Source of the DNA: Rosettibacter primus
GTDB lineage: Bacteria; Bacteroidota; Ignavibacteria; Ignavibacteriales; Melioribacteraceae
DNA length: 64,000 bases
Direction: 5' to 3'
NCBI RefSeq assembly: GCF_036860675.1
Contig: NZ_JAYKGK010000001.1
Span: 186,001 to 250,000, forward strand
Position numbers and translations under genes: made by a program. The stretch's first letter is position 1; each line of letters begins with the position of its first letter. Of this stretch, positions 25,539 through 34,177 are shown piece after piece. The notes beneath the pieces are model-generated. The model did not search any database. It was not told where the DNA came from and was given only the letters and a program-made list of their open reading frames with translations.

Positions 25539-26126
25539 ATGAGACGAAAAGAAGGAAATAAAGAACAAGATATAATCAATGCAGCGATTGAAATCTTTGC
25601 AAAAGATGGTTATCACGAAGCAAAGATTTCTAAAATTGCTGAGCTTGCAAATGTTGCAACCGGAAGTGTTTATCTTTACTTCGAAAGTAAAGAAGATCTG
25701 CTCGTTAAAATTTTCAGTGATTTATGGATTAAACTTATCTCGCTGGTTAAAACAATTAATGAAAGAGATGATTTGAGCTCGACGGAAAAACTGGAAGGTT
25801 TTATTGACACTGTCTTTGATGTTTTTACAGCAAATTCTAAACTTGCTCTGCTGTTTGTTAAAGAACAGCCGCATTTCCTGCAAGAGAAAGATAATAAACT
25901 TAATATCCTTTATAATAATTTTCTCGAAATTGGTGAGAAAATTCTTGATGACGGTGTTAACAACAATTCGTTTAACAAAAATCTTGATAAAAAGATAACC
26001 AAGAATTTTATTTATGGTGGAGTTCGACACCTTCTTCATCTATGGGCTTTAAGTCCGGATGAATATCCACTTAATAAAGTGCGTCAGGATATTAAATACA
26101 TAGTTAAAAAAGGAATAAGAGTATAA
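25539..26126 (+). CDS. TetR/AcrR family repressor of the efflux cluster
   Basis: 195 residues from the ATG at 25539 (MRRKEGNKEQ); an upstream in-frame ATG at 25506 would add 11 residues not typical of TetR proteins. The N-terminal helix-turn-helix is canonical: IINAAIEIFAKDGYHEAKIS, then KIAELANVATGSVYLYFESKED (about 12-55). The C-terminal ligand and dimer domain is helical and divergent. TetR repressors commonly control the neighbouring efflux genes, which fits the TolC-HlyD-permease genes that begin 47 bases downstream on the same strand. The inducer is unknown. Confidence 0.9.
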   Translation: MRRKEGNKEQDIINAAIEIFAKDGYHEAKISKIAELANVATGSVYLYFESKEDLLVKIFSDLWIKLISLVKTINERDDLSSTEKLEGFIDTVFDVFTANSKLALLFVKEQPHFLQEKDNKLNILYNNFLEIGEKILDDGVNNNSFNKNLDKKITKNFIYGGVRHLLHLWALSPDEYPLNKVRQDIKYIVKKGIRV

Positions 26127-26173
26127 AATTTTTTGCAATTTTTATGAACCGTTATTCATTTATGGAGTCTTTT

Positions 26174-27625
26174 ATGAAAAAATTAATAATTATTCTGATT
26201 TTGATTAATACATTAATCTTCAGCCAATCAATTCAGCTTGAAGATGCAATTGATTTTGCATTAAAGAATAATCCGCAGATTAAGCAGTATGAAGCAAAAT
26301 TAAATCAGAAAGAATATCAGAATCTTGAAGCACTTGGAAATTTTTTTCCACAAATAAATTTTAATTATTCTTACACTCATCTAAATAATCCAATAGGAAT
26401 TGATTTAGAACCTATCCGGCAGGCGATGATTCAGCTTCAGGCAAAGAATCAGGTTGAATATGCAAATATTTATAATCTGCTTCAGGGAAATCCTCAACTA
26501 AGTGAGGCACAGCGTGGCATTTTATTCAATCAATATAGTAATCATTTGAATTCCTTAATTCCGCCGTTTACCAAAGAGTTAAAGAAGCAGGATTATAAAA
26601 CAGCAACATTAGTGGGACTACAGCCAATCTTCATGGGAGGAAAACTCCTAGCTGCAAAGAAATATGCTTCACTGGATGAAGCTTCAGCTCAAAAGGAATT
26701 AAAACAAATTAAAGATGAAGTAACAAAAGAAGTAATTAAAAAATATCTCGCAGTTGTGTTGTTGAATGATGTAATTAAAATAAGAGAGCAGGTTGTCGAA
26801 TCGGTTAAGAAACATCGTGATCGGGCAGATAAAATGCTGAAACAAGGAATTATTGCAAATCATAATTTACTTCGTGCCGAAGTTGCTTTGGCTGATGCTG
26901 AAAAAAATCTTTTTGAAGAAAAGAACAAACTCGAGCTTGCTTATCTGGCTTTGAAAAATGAAATGGGAATGGATCTGAATGAACAAATTACAGTTGATGA
27001 CTCATTATTATTTAACGAGTTTAATGATTCCATCGAATCATTACTAAACCAGGCGAAGAATGAAAATAATATTTTGCAGCTGATTGAATTAAAGAAACAA
27101 CAGGCAGAACAAAAATATAATGTTGAACGAAGTTCGTTTTTACCAACAATAGCAGCTTTTGGTAAGTATGAACTTTATCCTGAATATTTATCAGCTCTTG
27201 AACCTCGCTGGGCTGTTGGATTAACAATGAACTTAAACTTATTCAATGGATTGCGTGATTACGCGAAACTTCAGGCAGCAAATTATCTTATTGAAGAAGT
27301 GAACTCTCTTCAGAAAAATATTGAAGATAAAATTTCATTGATTGTGAATAAGAATTATAAAGACATTCTGAATGCGAAGGAAAATTTTCTTAGAAATAAT
27401 CCAACTATTAGTCTGGCTGCAGAAAATCTTAGACTAAACGAAAAAAGATTTGAAACCGGTTTAGGAACATCGCTTGAAGTTGTTGATGCAAATCTAGCTT
27501 ATGAAAAAGCATTGATTGATTCCAAATCATATTTGTTTGATTACTATTCAAATCTTACTGACTTATACACAACTGTTGGAAATCCACAAAAAGTAATTTC
27601 GATTTTGAAAAATAAGGAGAACTAA
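26174..27625 (+). CDS. TolC-like outer membrane efflux protein
   Basis: 483 residues from ATG 26174, chosen because it has a GGAG ribosome-binding site 6 bases upstream and begins a signal peptide (MKKLIIILILINTLIFSQ). An in-frame ATG at 26144 would add ten residues. The body shows the two-fold outer membrane efflux protein repeat: long coiled helices around 200-290 and 400-470, with beta stretches such as ATLVGLQPIFMGGKLLAAKK and GLTMNLNLFNGLRDYAKLQA. TolC homologues form trimeric outer membrane channels that work with HlyD-type adaptors. It stands between the TetR gene and hlyD, 2 bases from the latter. Confidence 0.93.
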   Translation: MKKLIIILILINTLIFSQSIQLEDAIDFALKNNPQIKQYEAKLNQKEYQNLEALGNFFPQINFNYSYTHLNNPIGIDLEPIRQAMIQLQAKNQVEYANIYNLLQGNPQLSEAQRGILFNQYSNHLNSLIPPFTKELKKQDYKTATLVGLQPIFMGGKLLAAKKYASLDEASAQKELKQIKDEVTKEVIKKYLAVVLLNDVIKIREQVVESVKKHRDRADKMLKQGIIANHNLLRAEVALADAEKNLFEEKNKLELAYLALKNEMGMDLNEQITVDDSLLFNEFNDSIESLLNQAKNENNILQLIELKKQQAEQKYNVERSSFLPTIAAFGKYELYPEYLSALEPRWAVGLTMNLNLFNGLRDYAKLQAANYLIEEVNSLQKNIEDKISLIVNKNYKDILNAKENFLRNNPTISLAAENLRLNEKRFETGLGTSLEVVDANLAYEKALIDSKSYLFDYYSNLTDLYTTVGNPQKVISILKNKEN

Positions 27626-27627
27626 AA

Positions 27628-28608
27628 ATGAAATTCAGAAAATACATTATCGTATTACCATTTATACTTGCACTTATCTCTGTGATTGTTATCTTAGTTC
27701 AATCCACCAAAAGCGAAGAAAAAGTTGTTACCGGATTAATCGAAACAACTACTGTAAATGTTGCTTCAAAAATTCCGGGAAGAGTTGAAGAAATATTCGT
27801 AAAAGAAGGCGATTTTGTTTCTAAAGGGCAAATACTTGCGCGACTCGAAAGCAAAGAGATGAATGCAAAAGTTGAACAGGCAAAAGGTCAGCTTGAAGCA
27901 GCAAAATTCAAATATCAAATGGCATTGAATGGCGCTCGTCCTGAAGAAAAAGAAGCGACTGAAAAATTATATCTCCAGGCAAAACATCAGTTTGAACTTG
28001 CGCAGAAAACTTATGAAAGGATGATGAATCTTTATCGCGATAGTTTAATTTCTGCTCAGGAAAAAGATGTGTATGAGTTTCAGTATAAAGCAGCTTTTGA
28101 GCAAATGAGTGCTGCAAAGTCAAAATATGAAATGGTTGTTAAGGGTGCGCGATATGAAGAAATCGAAATGGCAAAAGGTCTTTACTATCAGGCAGAAAAT
28201 GGTTACAAGGAAGCTTTGGCTTATCAGCAGGAACTTGAAATAAAAAGTCCAATTGATGGTGAATTACAGAAGAAACTTGTTAATCAGGGCGAAATTATTT
28301 CAAGCGGCTATCCTGTGTTCTCAATTATTGATTCAAATGATTATTGGGTTACAATTCAGCTTAAGGAAGATGAAATGAACGGAATTAAAATCGGTGATGA
28401 ATTTCTCGGAAAAATTAAAGCACTTGCTGACAGGAAAGTAAAATTTAAAGTCTACTACATTTCTCCAATTGGTGATTTCGCTAATTGGCGACCGACAAAT
28501 CAAAAAGATGAATTTGATATCAGAACATTTGAAATCAGATTGAAGCCAACAGATCGAATAAAAGAACTTCGACCTGGAATGACAGTAAACATAATTCTAA
28601 ACCAATAA
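27628..28608 (+). CDS. HlyD/EmrA-type membrane fusion protein (periplasmic adaptor)
   Basis: 326 residues. It has one N-terminal membrane anchor (about 6-25), a biotinyl/lipoyl-like half motif near 40-70 (VASKIPGRVEEIFVKEGDFV), a long alpha-helical hairpin (about 75-190), the second lipoyl half (IKSPIDGELQKKLVNQGEII) and a beta-barrel ending with LRPGMTVNIIL. The hairpin contains a repeated module GARPEEKEA / GARYEEIEM. It bridges an inner membrane transporter and the TolC channel. An AAGGAG ribosome-binding site lies 9 bases before the ATG. Its closest architecture is YhiI, which in E. coli partners an ABC transporter. Confidence 0.93.
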   Translation: MKFRKYIIVLPFILALISVIVILVQSTKSEEKVVTGLIETTTVNVASKIPGRVEEIFVKEGDFVSKGQILARLESKEMNAKVEQAKGQLEAAKFKYQMALNGARPEEKEATEKLYLQAKHQFELAQKTYERMMNLYRDSLISAQEKDVYEFQYKAAFEQMSAAKSKYEMVVKGARYEEIEMAKGLYYQAENGYKEALAYQQELEIKSPIDGELQKKLVNQGEIISSGYPVFSIIDSNDYWVTIQLKEDEMNGIKIGDEFLGKIKALADRKVKFKVYYISPIGDFANWRPTNQKDEFDIRTFEIRLKPTDRIKELRPGMTVNIILNQ

Positions 28609-28677
28609 TAAACTCATACAAGATTCTCTGAAAAAATTTAGAGTTGATTTTGAAACTAAATAATTAAGAATAAAAAA

Positions 28678-29856
28678 ATGTTAAAAGCTATTCTAAATAT
28701 TGCAAAGAATGAATTAAATCAGATAAGAAACAGCAGAATAACCGTTTTTCTTTATTCAATATTTCCATTAATAATATTTCTTTGCTACTCGATAGTTTAT
28801 CAGAATGAAATTATAAGAGAAATTCCTGTTGCAATCGTAGATGAAGACAAATCTGATTTATCAAGAACAATAATTCAGTTCATCGAATCTTCGCCATCAA
28901 TGAAAATAGTTAGCTATTGCAATAATCAGGACGAAATGAAAGAGGAATTTCTCAAAGGTGAAATTCACGGTGCGTTTTACTTTCCTGCTGATTTCAGCTA
29001 TAAAATAAAATCCGGAAAACAATCAGATGTAATAATGTTTATCAATGCAAGTAATTTGCTTATAAGCAACAGCATACTGAATGATGGCACAAAAATTCTC
29101 AAAACTGTTAATGCCGGAATTTTGCTGAAAAAATTTAAATCGAATGGAATGACTGAAAAACAAGCAATGAATCTTGTCAATCCGATTAAAGTTGAATCAA
29201 ATATTTTATATAATTCAAACTATAGCTACATAACTTATCTGATTCCGGGATTAACAACTTTTATTCTGATGATGATTGTTATGATGGGAGCTGTTCCGAT
29301 TATCAATCACAAATTGACGGAAAGTGAATTTCAGAATGAACTTTCAATAACGAATAATAAAATTTTCCCGTTACTTGTTGGGAAATCAATTCCGCACTTG
29401 CTTTTTCATTTTGCAAATGCTCTAATTCTTGTTGGAATTATATTTCCGCTGTTTCATATAAATGTAAAATCGTCGCAGTTTATTTTAATAATTTATTTAT
29501 TCTTCTTTATCGTTGTAAGCTTCAGCTTTGGAATAATGTTATCATCCCTAATTCCCAAAAGATCATTTGCAACTGAAGTTGCACTTTTTGTTCTGACTCC
29601 TGCTTTCATTTACAGCGGATTAACATTTCCTCTTTGGGCAATGCCGGAGTTTCATCAGATAATTGCCAAGTTAATTCCATATACATATTTCCTTTCCGGC
29701 TTCATAAAACTTTATGAAATGGGTACAGGCATAATTTACCTCAAGAAAGAAATTATTGTATTATCAATTTTCTTATTCATTTCATTTGTTATCACAATGA
29801 TTTCAATAAAAGTCAGATTAAATATTTTAAGAGAAAAATCAGATGAAAAAGATTAA
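28678..29856 (+). CDS. ABC-2 type permease (YhhJ-like), first copy
   Basis: 392 residues. One N-terminal membrane helix (about 20-42), a periplasmic domain of about 130 residues (IPVAIVDEDKSDLSRT onward), then five membrane helices between about 180 and 380. LPFF-type ends and LTPAFIYSGLTFPLWAMPE near 300-320 are typical of the ABC-2 membrane family. Such permeases export drugs, lipids or polysaccharides with a separate ATPase. No ATPase is fused or adjacent. A second homologous permease overlaps its last 14 bases, so the transporter is probably a heterodimer. No ribosome-binding site is clear; the gap from hlyD is 69 bases. Confidence 0.9.
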   Translation: MLKAILNIAKNELNQIRNSRITVFLYSIFPLIIFLCYSIVYQNEIIREIPVAIVDEDKSDLSRTIIQFIESSPSMKIVSYCNNQDEMKEEFLKGEIHGAFYFPADFSYKIKSGKQSDVIMFINASNLLISNSILNDGTKILKTVNAGILLKKFKSNGMTEKQAMNLVNPIKVESNILYNSNYSYITYLIPGLTTFILMMIVMMGAVPIINHKLTESEFQNELSITNNKIFPLLVGKSIPHLLFHFANALILVGIIFPLFHINVKSSQFILIIYLFFFIVVSFSFGIMLSSLIPKRSFATEVALFVLTPAFIYSGLTFPLWAMPEFHQIIAKLIPYTYFLSGFIKLYEMGTGIIYLKKEIIVLSIFLFISFVITMISIKVRLNILREKSDEKD

Positions 29857-31015
29857 CTCAATCTTCGTAATAATTAAAAGAGAAATTGACTGGATAATTA
29901 CTGATTTAGATTTGATTGCAATGCTTATTGTAGCACCATTGTTCTATTCTTTTTTCTATGGAACAATGTATATGAATAAAATTGAAACAGAAGTTCCGGT
30001 TGCAGTTTATGATGAAGATCGTTCTTTTGATTCTTATGAGTTTGTTGAAGACCTGAATGCTAATGCGCTGATAGATGTTAAATTCAACATTAACAATCCC
30101 GATGAGATTAAAGACAAGTTAATAAATGAAGAAGTTCAGGGTGTGATTTTCATTCCTAAGAATTTCGCCTCTGATTTGAAGTATAACAGAAGTGTAACTG
30201 TAAAAACTTTTCTGAACACACATCGTTTTCTTCATTCGAATGATTTGAATAAAGCGATAAATGAAGTTGCCTTAAATAAAGGTGAACAGATACGAATTCA
30301 GTATCTCAATTCAAAAAGTTTTAGTAATGATCAGGCAAAACAATTATCAACACCATTGAAAGATGAAACAAGATTGTTATTCAATCCCTCGGAATCTTAT
30401 GGAGATTTTTTAATTCCGGCAATTCTTGTACTTGTTTTCCAGCAGACATTGTTTATGGGTTTAGGTCAGTCAATGGCAAAAGAAAATGAATTAAAGAAAT
30501 TAAATGAACTTAAAACAATTTCAGCTTCTAATTCTGTTAATTCAATAATTGGTAAAGCCGGATTTTATTTAATCCTTTATCTTTCTTATGCTTTACTATT
30601 TTTTTCTGTTCATTTGGCAGTTTTCAAAATACCTTTTAACGGAAGTTATATTGCTTTTCTCGTAATGACATTGTTGTTGCTGATTTCGATTTCTTCAATT
30701 GCGATAATAATCGGAAGTTTCTTTACCAAAAAAGTTCACGCCTTAATTTTGATTTCATTTACTACTTATCCACTTTTCTTTTTCACAGGATATTCCTGGC
30801 CAAAATTTTCGATGCCGCTCATTGCACAGATGATTGGATATTTAATTCCCACAACGCCATATCTGCAGTCGTTAAATCGTATTGTGTTAATGGGATCTAA
30901 AATTGAACATATAATTCCAGAAATAATAAATATATTTTTGTTGACTTTGTTATATTTTTCAATCGCGTATTATGTAATAAAAAAGAAATTCTTAACTTTA
31001 TATAATCTTCATTAA
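29843..31015 (+). CDS. ABC-2 type permease (YhhJ-like), second copy
   Basis: 390 residues with the same topology as the gene before it: an N-terminal helix (about 22-42), a periplasmic domain opening VPVAVYDEDRSFDSYEF, and five further membrane helices, with TTYPLFFFTGYSWPKFSMP near 305-325. The two permeases are clearly paralogous but diverged, in keeping with a heterodimer. It is the last gene of the efflux set. A weak hairpin follows and then purF, which is unrelated. An ATP-binding subunit would have to be encoded elsewhere. Confidence 0.9.
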   Translation: MKKINSIFVIIKREIDWIITDLDLIAMLIVAPLFYSFFYGTMYMNKIETEVPVAVYDEDRSFDSYEFVEDLNANALIDVKFNINNPDEIKDKLINEEVQGVIFIPKNFASDLKYNRSVTVKTFLNTHRFLHSNDLNKAINEVALNKGEQIRIQYLNSKSFSNDQAKQLSTPLKDETRLLFNPSESYGDFLIPAILVLVFQQTLFMGLGQSMAKENELKKLNELKTISASNSVNSIIGKAGFYLILYLSYALLFFSVHLAVFKIPFNGSYIAFLVMTLLLLISISSIAIIIGSFFTKKVHALILISFTTYPLFFFTGYSWPKFSMPLIAQMIGYLIPTTPYLQSLNRIVLMGSKIEHIIPEIINIFLLTLLYFSIAYYVIKKKFLTLYNLH

Positions 31016-31017
31016 CA

Positions 31018-31039
31018 CATAATAAATCTATTTATTATG
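31018..31039 (+). terminator. Weak AT-only hairpin after the efflux cluster
   Basis: CATAATAAA and TTTATTATG (31018-31026 and 31031-31039) pair across a 4-base loop, 2 bases after the permease stop, followed by CTTTATAATTTC. The stem is nearly all A-T and the T run is poor, so function is uncertain. Confidence 0.35.
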
Positions 31040-31200
31040 CTTTATAATTTCTCTACAAATAAAATTACGAATTATAAATTTTCATAAATGATTAAAAAAT
31101 AATTTCATAATTCTTTCAATCTTAATTTCATATATTTTTAGTTCATTTTTATATAATCCACATTAAATTTATATTTCAAAACAAAAAATATTTTTTTATT

Positions 31201-32670
31201 ATGAATGATAAACCTAAATGTTTTTGTGGTGTATTTGGTATTTTTGGTTGCAATGATGCAGCAATTAAAACCTATTATGGTCTTCATGCTTTACAACATC
31301 GCGGGCAAGAAGCTACTGGGATTGTAACAGCAGATATAAATGAAAAGGGAAGGAAAGTTTTTAATGTCCATAAAAATTTTGGACTTGTATCTGAAGTCTA
31401 TAATCAAGAAATTTTCGAAAATTTATTAACCGGCAATGCTGCTATAGGACACAATAGATATTCTACAACAGGAGCAGCTGATTCTAAAAAAAATATTCAA
31501 CCATTTGTTGTAAATTATAAATCAGGTAATATTGCAATTGCACATAATGGTAATTTAACAAATGCTAAAGCATTAAGAGAAAAACTTGTAGGAGATGGGG
31601 CAATATTTCAAACAACGAGTGATACAGAAGTTATACTCCATCTTATAGCAAGAAGCAAATTAGAAAATCAAACTGAGCAGATTATCGAAGCACTTCGGCA
31701 AATTGAAGGTGCTTATAGTCTGGTGATATTAACTGATGATAAATTAATAGCAGCTCGTGATCCTCAGGGTTTTCGTCCTCTTTCAATAGGGAAATTGAAT
31801 GGTTCTTATATTGTTGCTTCGGAAACTTGTGCTTTTGATATCATTTCTGCTGATTATATTTGTGATGTAAAACCTAATGAATTGGTGGTAATTGACAACG
31901 AAACCTTGATAAATGGAAATATTAAATCGTATAAAATTCATTTTGAAAATAGGGAAATCAAACACTGTATATTTGAGTATATTTATTTTTCCAGACCAGA
32001 TAGTAAAATATTTGGAGCAAGTGTTGATAAATTAAGAAGGAAACTCGGTAAAGTTTTGGCAGAAAAACATCCTGTAATTGATAAAGACGGAGATAAAGTA
32101 ATTGTTATTAGTGTCCCTGATAGCTCAAATACTGCAGCAATTGGTTATCAAACTCAATTAGCAAAGCAGGGGATACCATCAAGATTAGAAATTGGTTTAA
32201 TTAGAAGCCACTATATTGGAAGAACTTTTATATTGCCAGGACAAAAAGCAAGAGAGATTGGAGTAAAAATTAAATTTAATACCGTTAAAGGTGTACTTGA
32301 AGATAAAACAGTAGTTATTGTAGATGATTCTATTGTGCGTGGAACTACTTCAAAACAATTAGTTAAATTGCTTAGGGAAGCTAAACCTAAAGAAATACAT
32401 CTAAGGATTTCTTCTCCTCCAATTATTAGTCCATGCTACTATGGAATGGATTTCCCATCTGCTAATGAATTAATTGCCAACAAATTTAACGGCGATATTG
32501 AAGCAATAAGACAGTATTTAGAAGTCGATAGCCTTGAATACTTAACAATTGATGAAATGCTTGAAGCAATGGTAGACCATTCAAAAGATAATTTTTGTAC
32601 AGCATGTTTTTCAGGAAATTATCCCGTTCCAGTAGAATTAGGTTTGACAAAAGAAGAATATGATAATTAA
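31201..32670 (+). CDS. purF: Amidophosphoribosyltransferase, Fe-S type with propeptide
   Basis: 489 residues. First step of purine synthesis: PRPP plus glutamine gives phosphoribosylamine. The N-terminal nucleophile is C9 (CGVFGIFG) after an eight-residue propeptide that must be removed. The glutaminase part has HNRYSTTG and HNGNL. The PRPP-binding loop is VVIVDDSIVRGTTSKQ. Cysteines occur at the four places used for a [4Fe-4S] cluster in the Bacillus subtilis enzyme (HCIFEYIYF, ISPCYYG, FCTACF), so this is the Fe-S, oxygen-sensitive type. It is first gene of a run through pgsA, ftsY and a lipid kinase. Confidence 0.97.
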   Translation: MNDKPKCFCGVFGIFGCNDAAIKTYYGLHALQHRGQEATGIVTADINEKGRKVFNVHKNFGLVSEVYNQEIFENLLTGNAAIGHNRYSTTGAADSKKNIQPFVVNYKSGNIAIAHNGNLTNAKALREKLVGDGAIFQTTSDTEVILHLIARSKLENQTEQIIEALRQIEGAYSLVILTDDKLIAARDPQGFRPLSIGKLNGSYIVASETCAFDIISADYICDVKPNELVVIDNETLINGNIKSYKIHFENREIKHCIFEYIYFSRPDSKIFGASVDKLRRKLGKVLAEKHPVIDKDGDKVIVISVPDSSNTAAIGYQTQLAKQGIPSRLEIGLIRSHYIGRTFILPGQKAREIGVKIKFNTVKGVLEDKTVVIVDDSIVRGTTSKQLVKLLREAKPKEIHLRISSPPIISPCYYGMDFPSANELIANKFNGDIEAIRQYLEVDSLEYLTIDEMLEAMVDHSKDNFCTACFSGNYPVPVELGLTKEEYDN

Positions 32671-32672
32671 CT

Positions 32673-33251
32673 ATGAACTTATTTCCCAAATATTTTTTTG
32701 AAAATATAATTAACATCCCAAATACTCTAAGTTTTTTCAGGTTATTATTATCAATACCAGCTTTTTATTTTCTTCAAAACTTAAACACAAGTCCTATTAA
32801 TCGTAAATTAATTTTAGTAATCATTATCATTGCATATATCAGTGATTTCTTAGATGGCTACATTGCACGTAAAAAAAATTGCATTACTGAATTTGGAAAA
32901 ATTATCGACCCATTAGCAGATAAACTTTTTATTATAATTATTGCTATTCAACTTTATCTTCAAAATGAAATTGTATCTATTTATTTCTGGATAATTTTTT
33001 TAAGAGATTTAATTATTTTTCTAGGTGGAATTTATGTAAGCAAAAAAATTGGGAAAGTTCTACCTTCAAATATGCTTGGAAAGATAACAGTTCTAACGAT
33101 AGGTATTTTTTTATTCTTAACAATTCTTGGAGTAAATAAAATATTTTGGCTTTATAAAGTATTTTTTTATTTAAGTACTGCTTTAAGCATATTATCTGTA
33201 ATAGGTTACTCATTAAGAGCTTATGAAACTATTAAACAGGTATCAAAATGA
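32673..33251 (+). CDS. pgsA: CDP-alcohol phosphatidyltransferase (phosphatidylglycerophosphate synthase-like)
   Basis: 192 residues, five to six membrane helices. The CDP-alcohol phosphotransferase motif D-G-x2-A-R-x8-G-x3-D-x3-D is complete (SDFLDGYIARKK ... EFGKIIDPLADK, about 63-92). The enzyme transfers a phosphatidyl group from CDP-diacylglycerol to an alcohol in the cytoplasmic membrane. Size and an N-terminal NIPNTLSFFRLLLSIP fit PgsA best, but other alcohol acceptors are possible. It starts 2 bases after purF and its stop overlaps the ftsY start (ATGA). Confidence 0.88.
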   Translation: MNLFPKYFFENIINIPNTLSFFRLLLSIPAFYFLQNLNTSPINRKLILVIIIIAYISDFLDGYIARKKNCITEFGKIIDPLADKLFIIIIAIQLYLQNEIVSIYFWIIFLRDLIIFLGGIYVSKKIGKVLPSNMLGKITVLTIGIFLFLTILGVNKIFWLYKVFFYLSTALSILSVIGYSLRAYETIKQVSK

Positions 33252-34174
33252 AATTATTTGGAAATATAAATTTCAAAAAACTAAAAGAAGGTTTAACAAA
33301 GACTCGCAATAACATATTCAATAAAATAACAGAGACAATTACAAGAAAAGCTGTTATTGATGAATCAACTTTAGAAGAAATCGAGGAAATTCTTATTTCA
33401 AGTGATATTGGAATTTCAACTACAGAAAAAATAATAAAAAAAGCTCGAACCCTATTACTTAAAGAATCCGAAAGAGATTTTGATAAGCTTAAAGATATTA
33501 TAAAATCAGAACTATTGTCATTAATTAACATTAATAATAATGAACAATATGAAATAGAAAAATATAAGCCATTTGTAATTTTAATAATAGGTGTAAATGG
33601 TTCAGGTAAAACTACTACAATAGGAAAGTTAGCATACAACTTTAGGAACTCAGGGCTAAAGGTTACAATTGGTTCAGCTGATACTTTTAGAGCTGCTGCA
33701 AATGAACAATTAGAAATATGGGCTAAAAGAGCGGGAGTTGAGATAATTAGTTCTGAAACAAAAGACCCTTCTGCAGTAGCCTTTGATACTATAAAAGCTG
33801 CACAAAATAATCTTTCTGATATTGTTATTATTGACACCGCAGGCAGATTGCACACACATAAAAATTTAATGGAAGAACTTGGTAAAATTAAAAGAGTGAT
33901 AAATAACTTATTACCTTACGCACCAAATGAAATTTTTTTAGTTATAGATGGCACTTCTGGACAAAATGCTTTATATCAAGTTAATGAATTTGAAAAATAT
34001 TCAAAAATAACTGGCTTGATAATTACAAAATTAGATGGAACTGCTAAAGGTGGTATTGTTTTCCGAATAGCTTCCGAAAAAAATATTCCTATAAAATATA
34101 TTGGAGTAGGCGAGGGGATTGAAGATTTACAAACATTCTCTCCTAAAGATTTTGTAGAAGCAATAATGAATTGA
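33248..34174 (+). CDS. ftsY: Signal recognition particle receptor FtsY
   Basis: 308 residues with only the N and G domains; the acidic A domain of E. coli FtsY is absent. The SRP GTPase motifs are G1 GVNGSGKTTTIGKLA (about 114-128), the insertion-box stretch ADTFRAAANEQLE, DTAGRLHTH and TKLDGTAKGG. The C-terminal KYIGVGEGIEDLQTF is the family ending. It docks ribosome-SRP complexes at the membrane by forming a GTPase heterodimer with Ffh. A 207-residue open frame on the opposite strand (33232-33855) is judged a shadow. Confidence 0.97.
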   Translation: MKLFGNINFKKLKEGLTKTRNNIFNKITETITRKAVIDESTLEEIEEILISSDIGISTTEKIIKKARTLLLKESERDFDKLKDIIKSELLSLININNNEQYEIEKYKPFVILIIGVNGSGKTTTIGKLAYNFRNSGLKVTIGSADTFRAAANEQLEIWAKRAGVEIISSETKDPSAVAFDTIKAAQNNLSDIVIIDTAGRLHTHKNLMEELGKIKRVINNLLPYAPNEIFLVIDGTSGQNALYQVNEFEKYSKITGLIITKLDGTAKGGIVFRIASEKNIPIKYIGVGEGIEDLQTFSPKDFVEAIMN

Positions 34175-34177
34175 AAA

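Noticed and set aside
31016..31200. Possible right-hand attachment site for an island starting at tRNA-Pro
   Set aside because: I searched by eye for a copy of the tRNA 3' end and found none, and no integrase gene is present in the segment.
33232..33855. A 207-residue open frame opposite ftsY
   Set aside because: It lies wholly against a highly conserved gene, has a Ser/Phe-rich composition typical of antisense frames, and has no recognisable motif.
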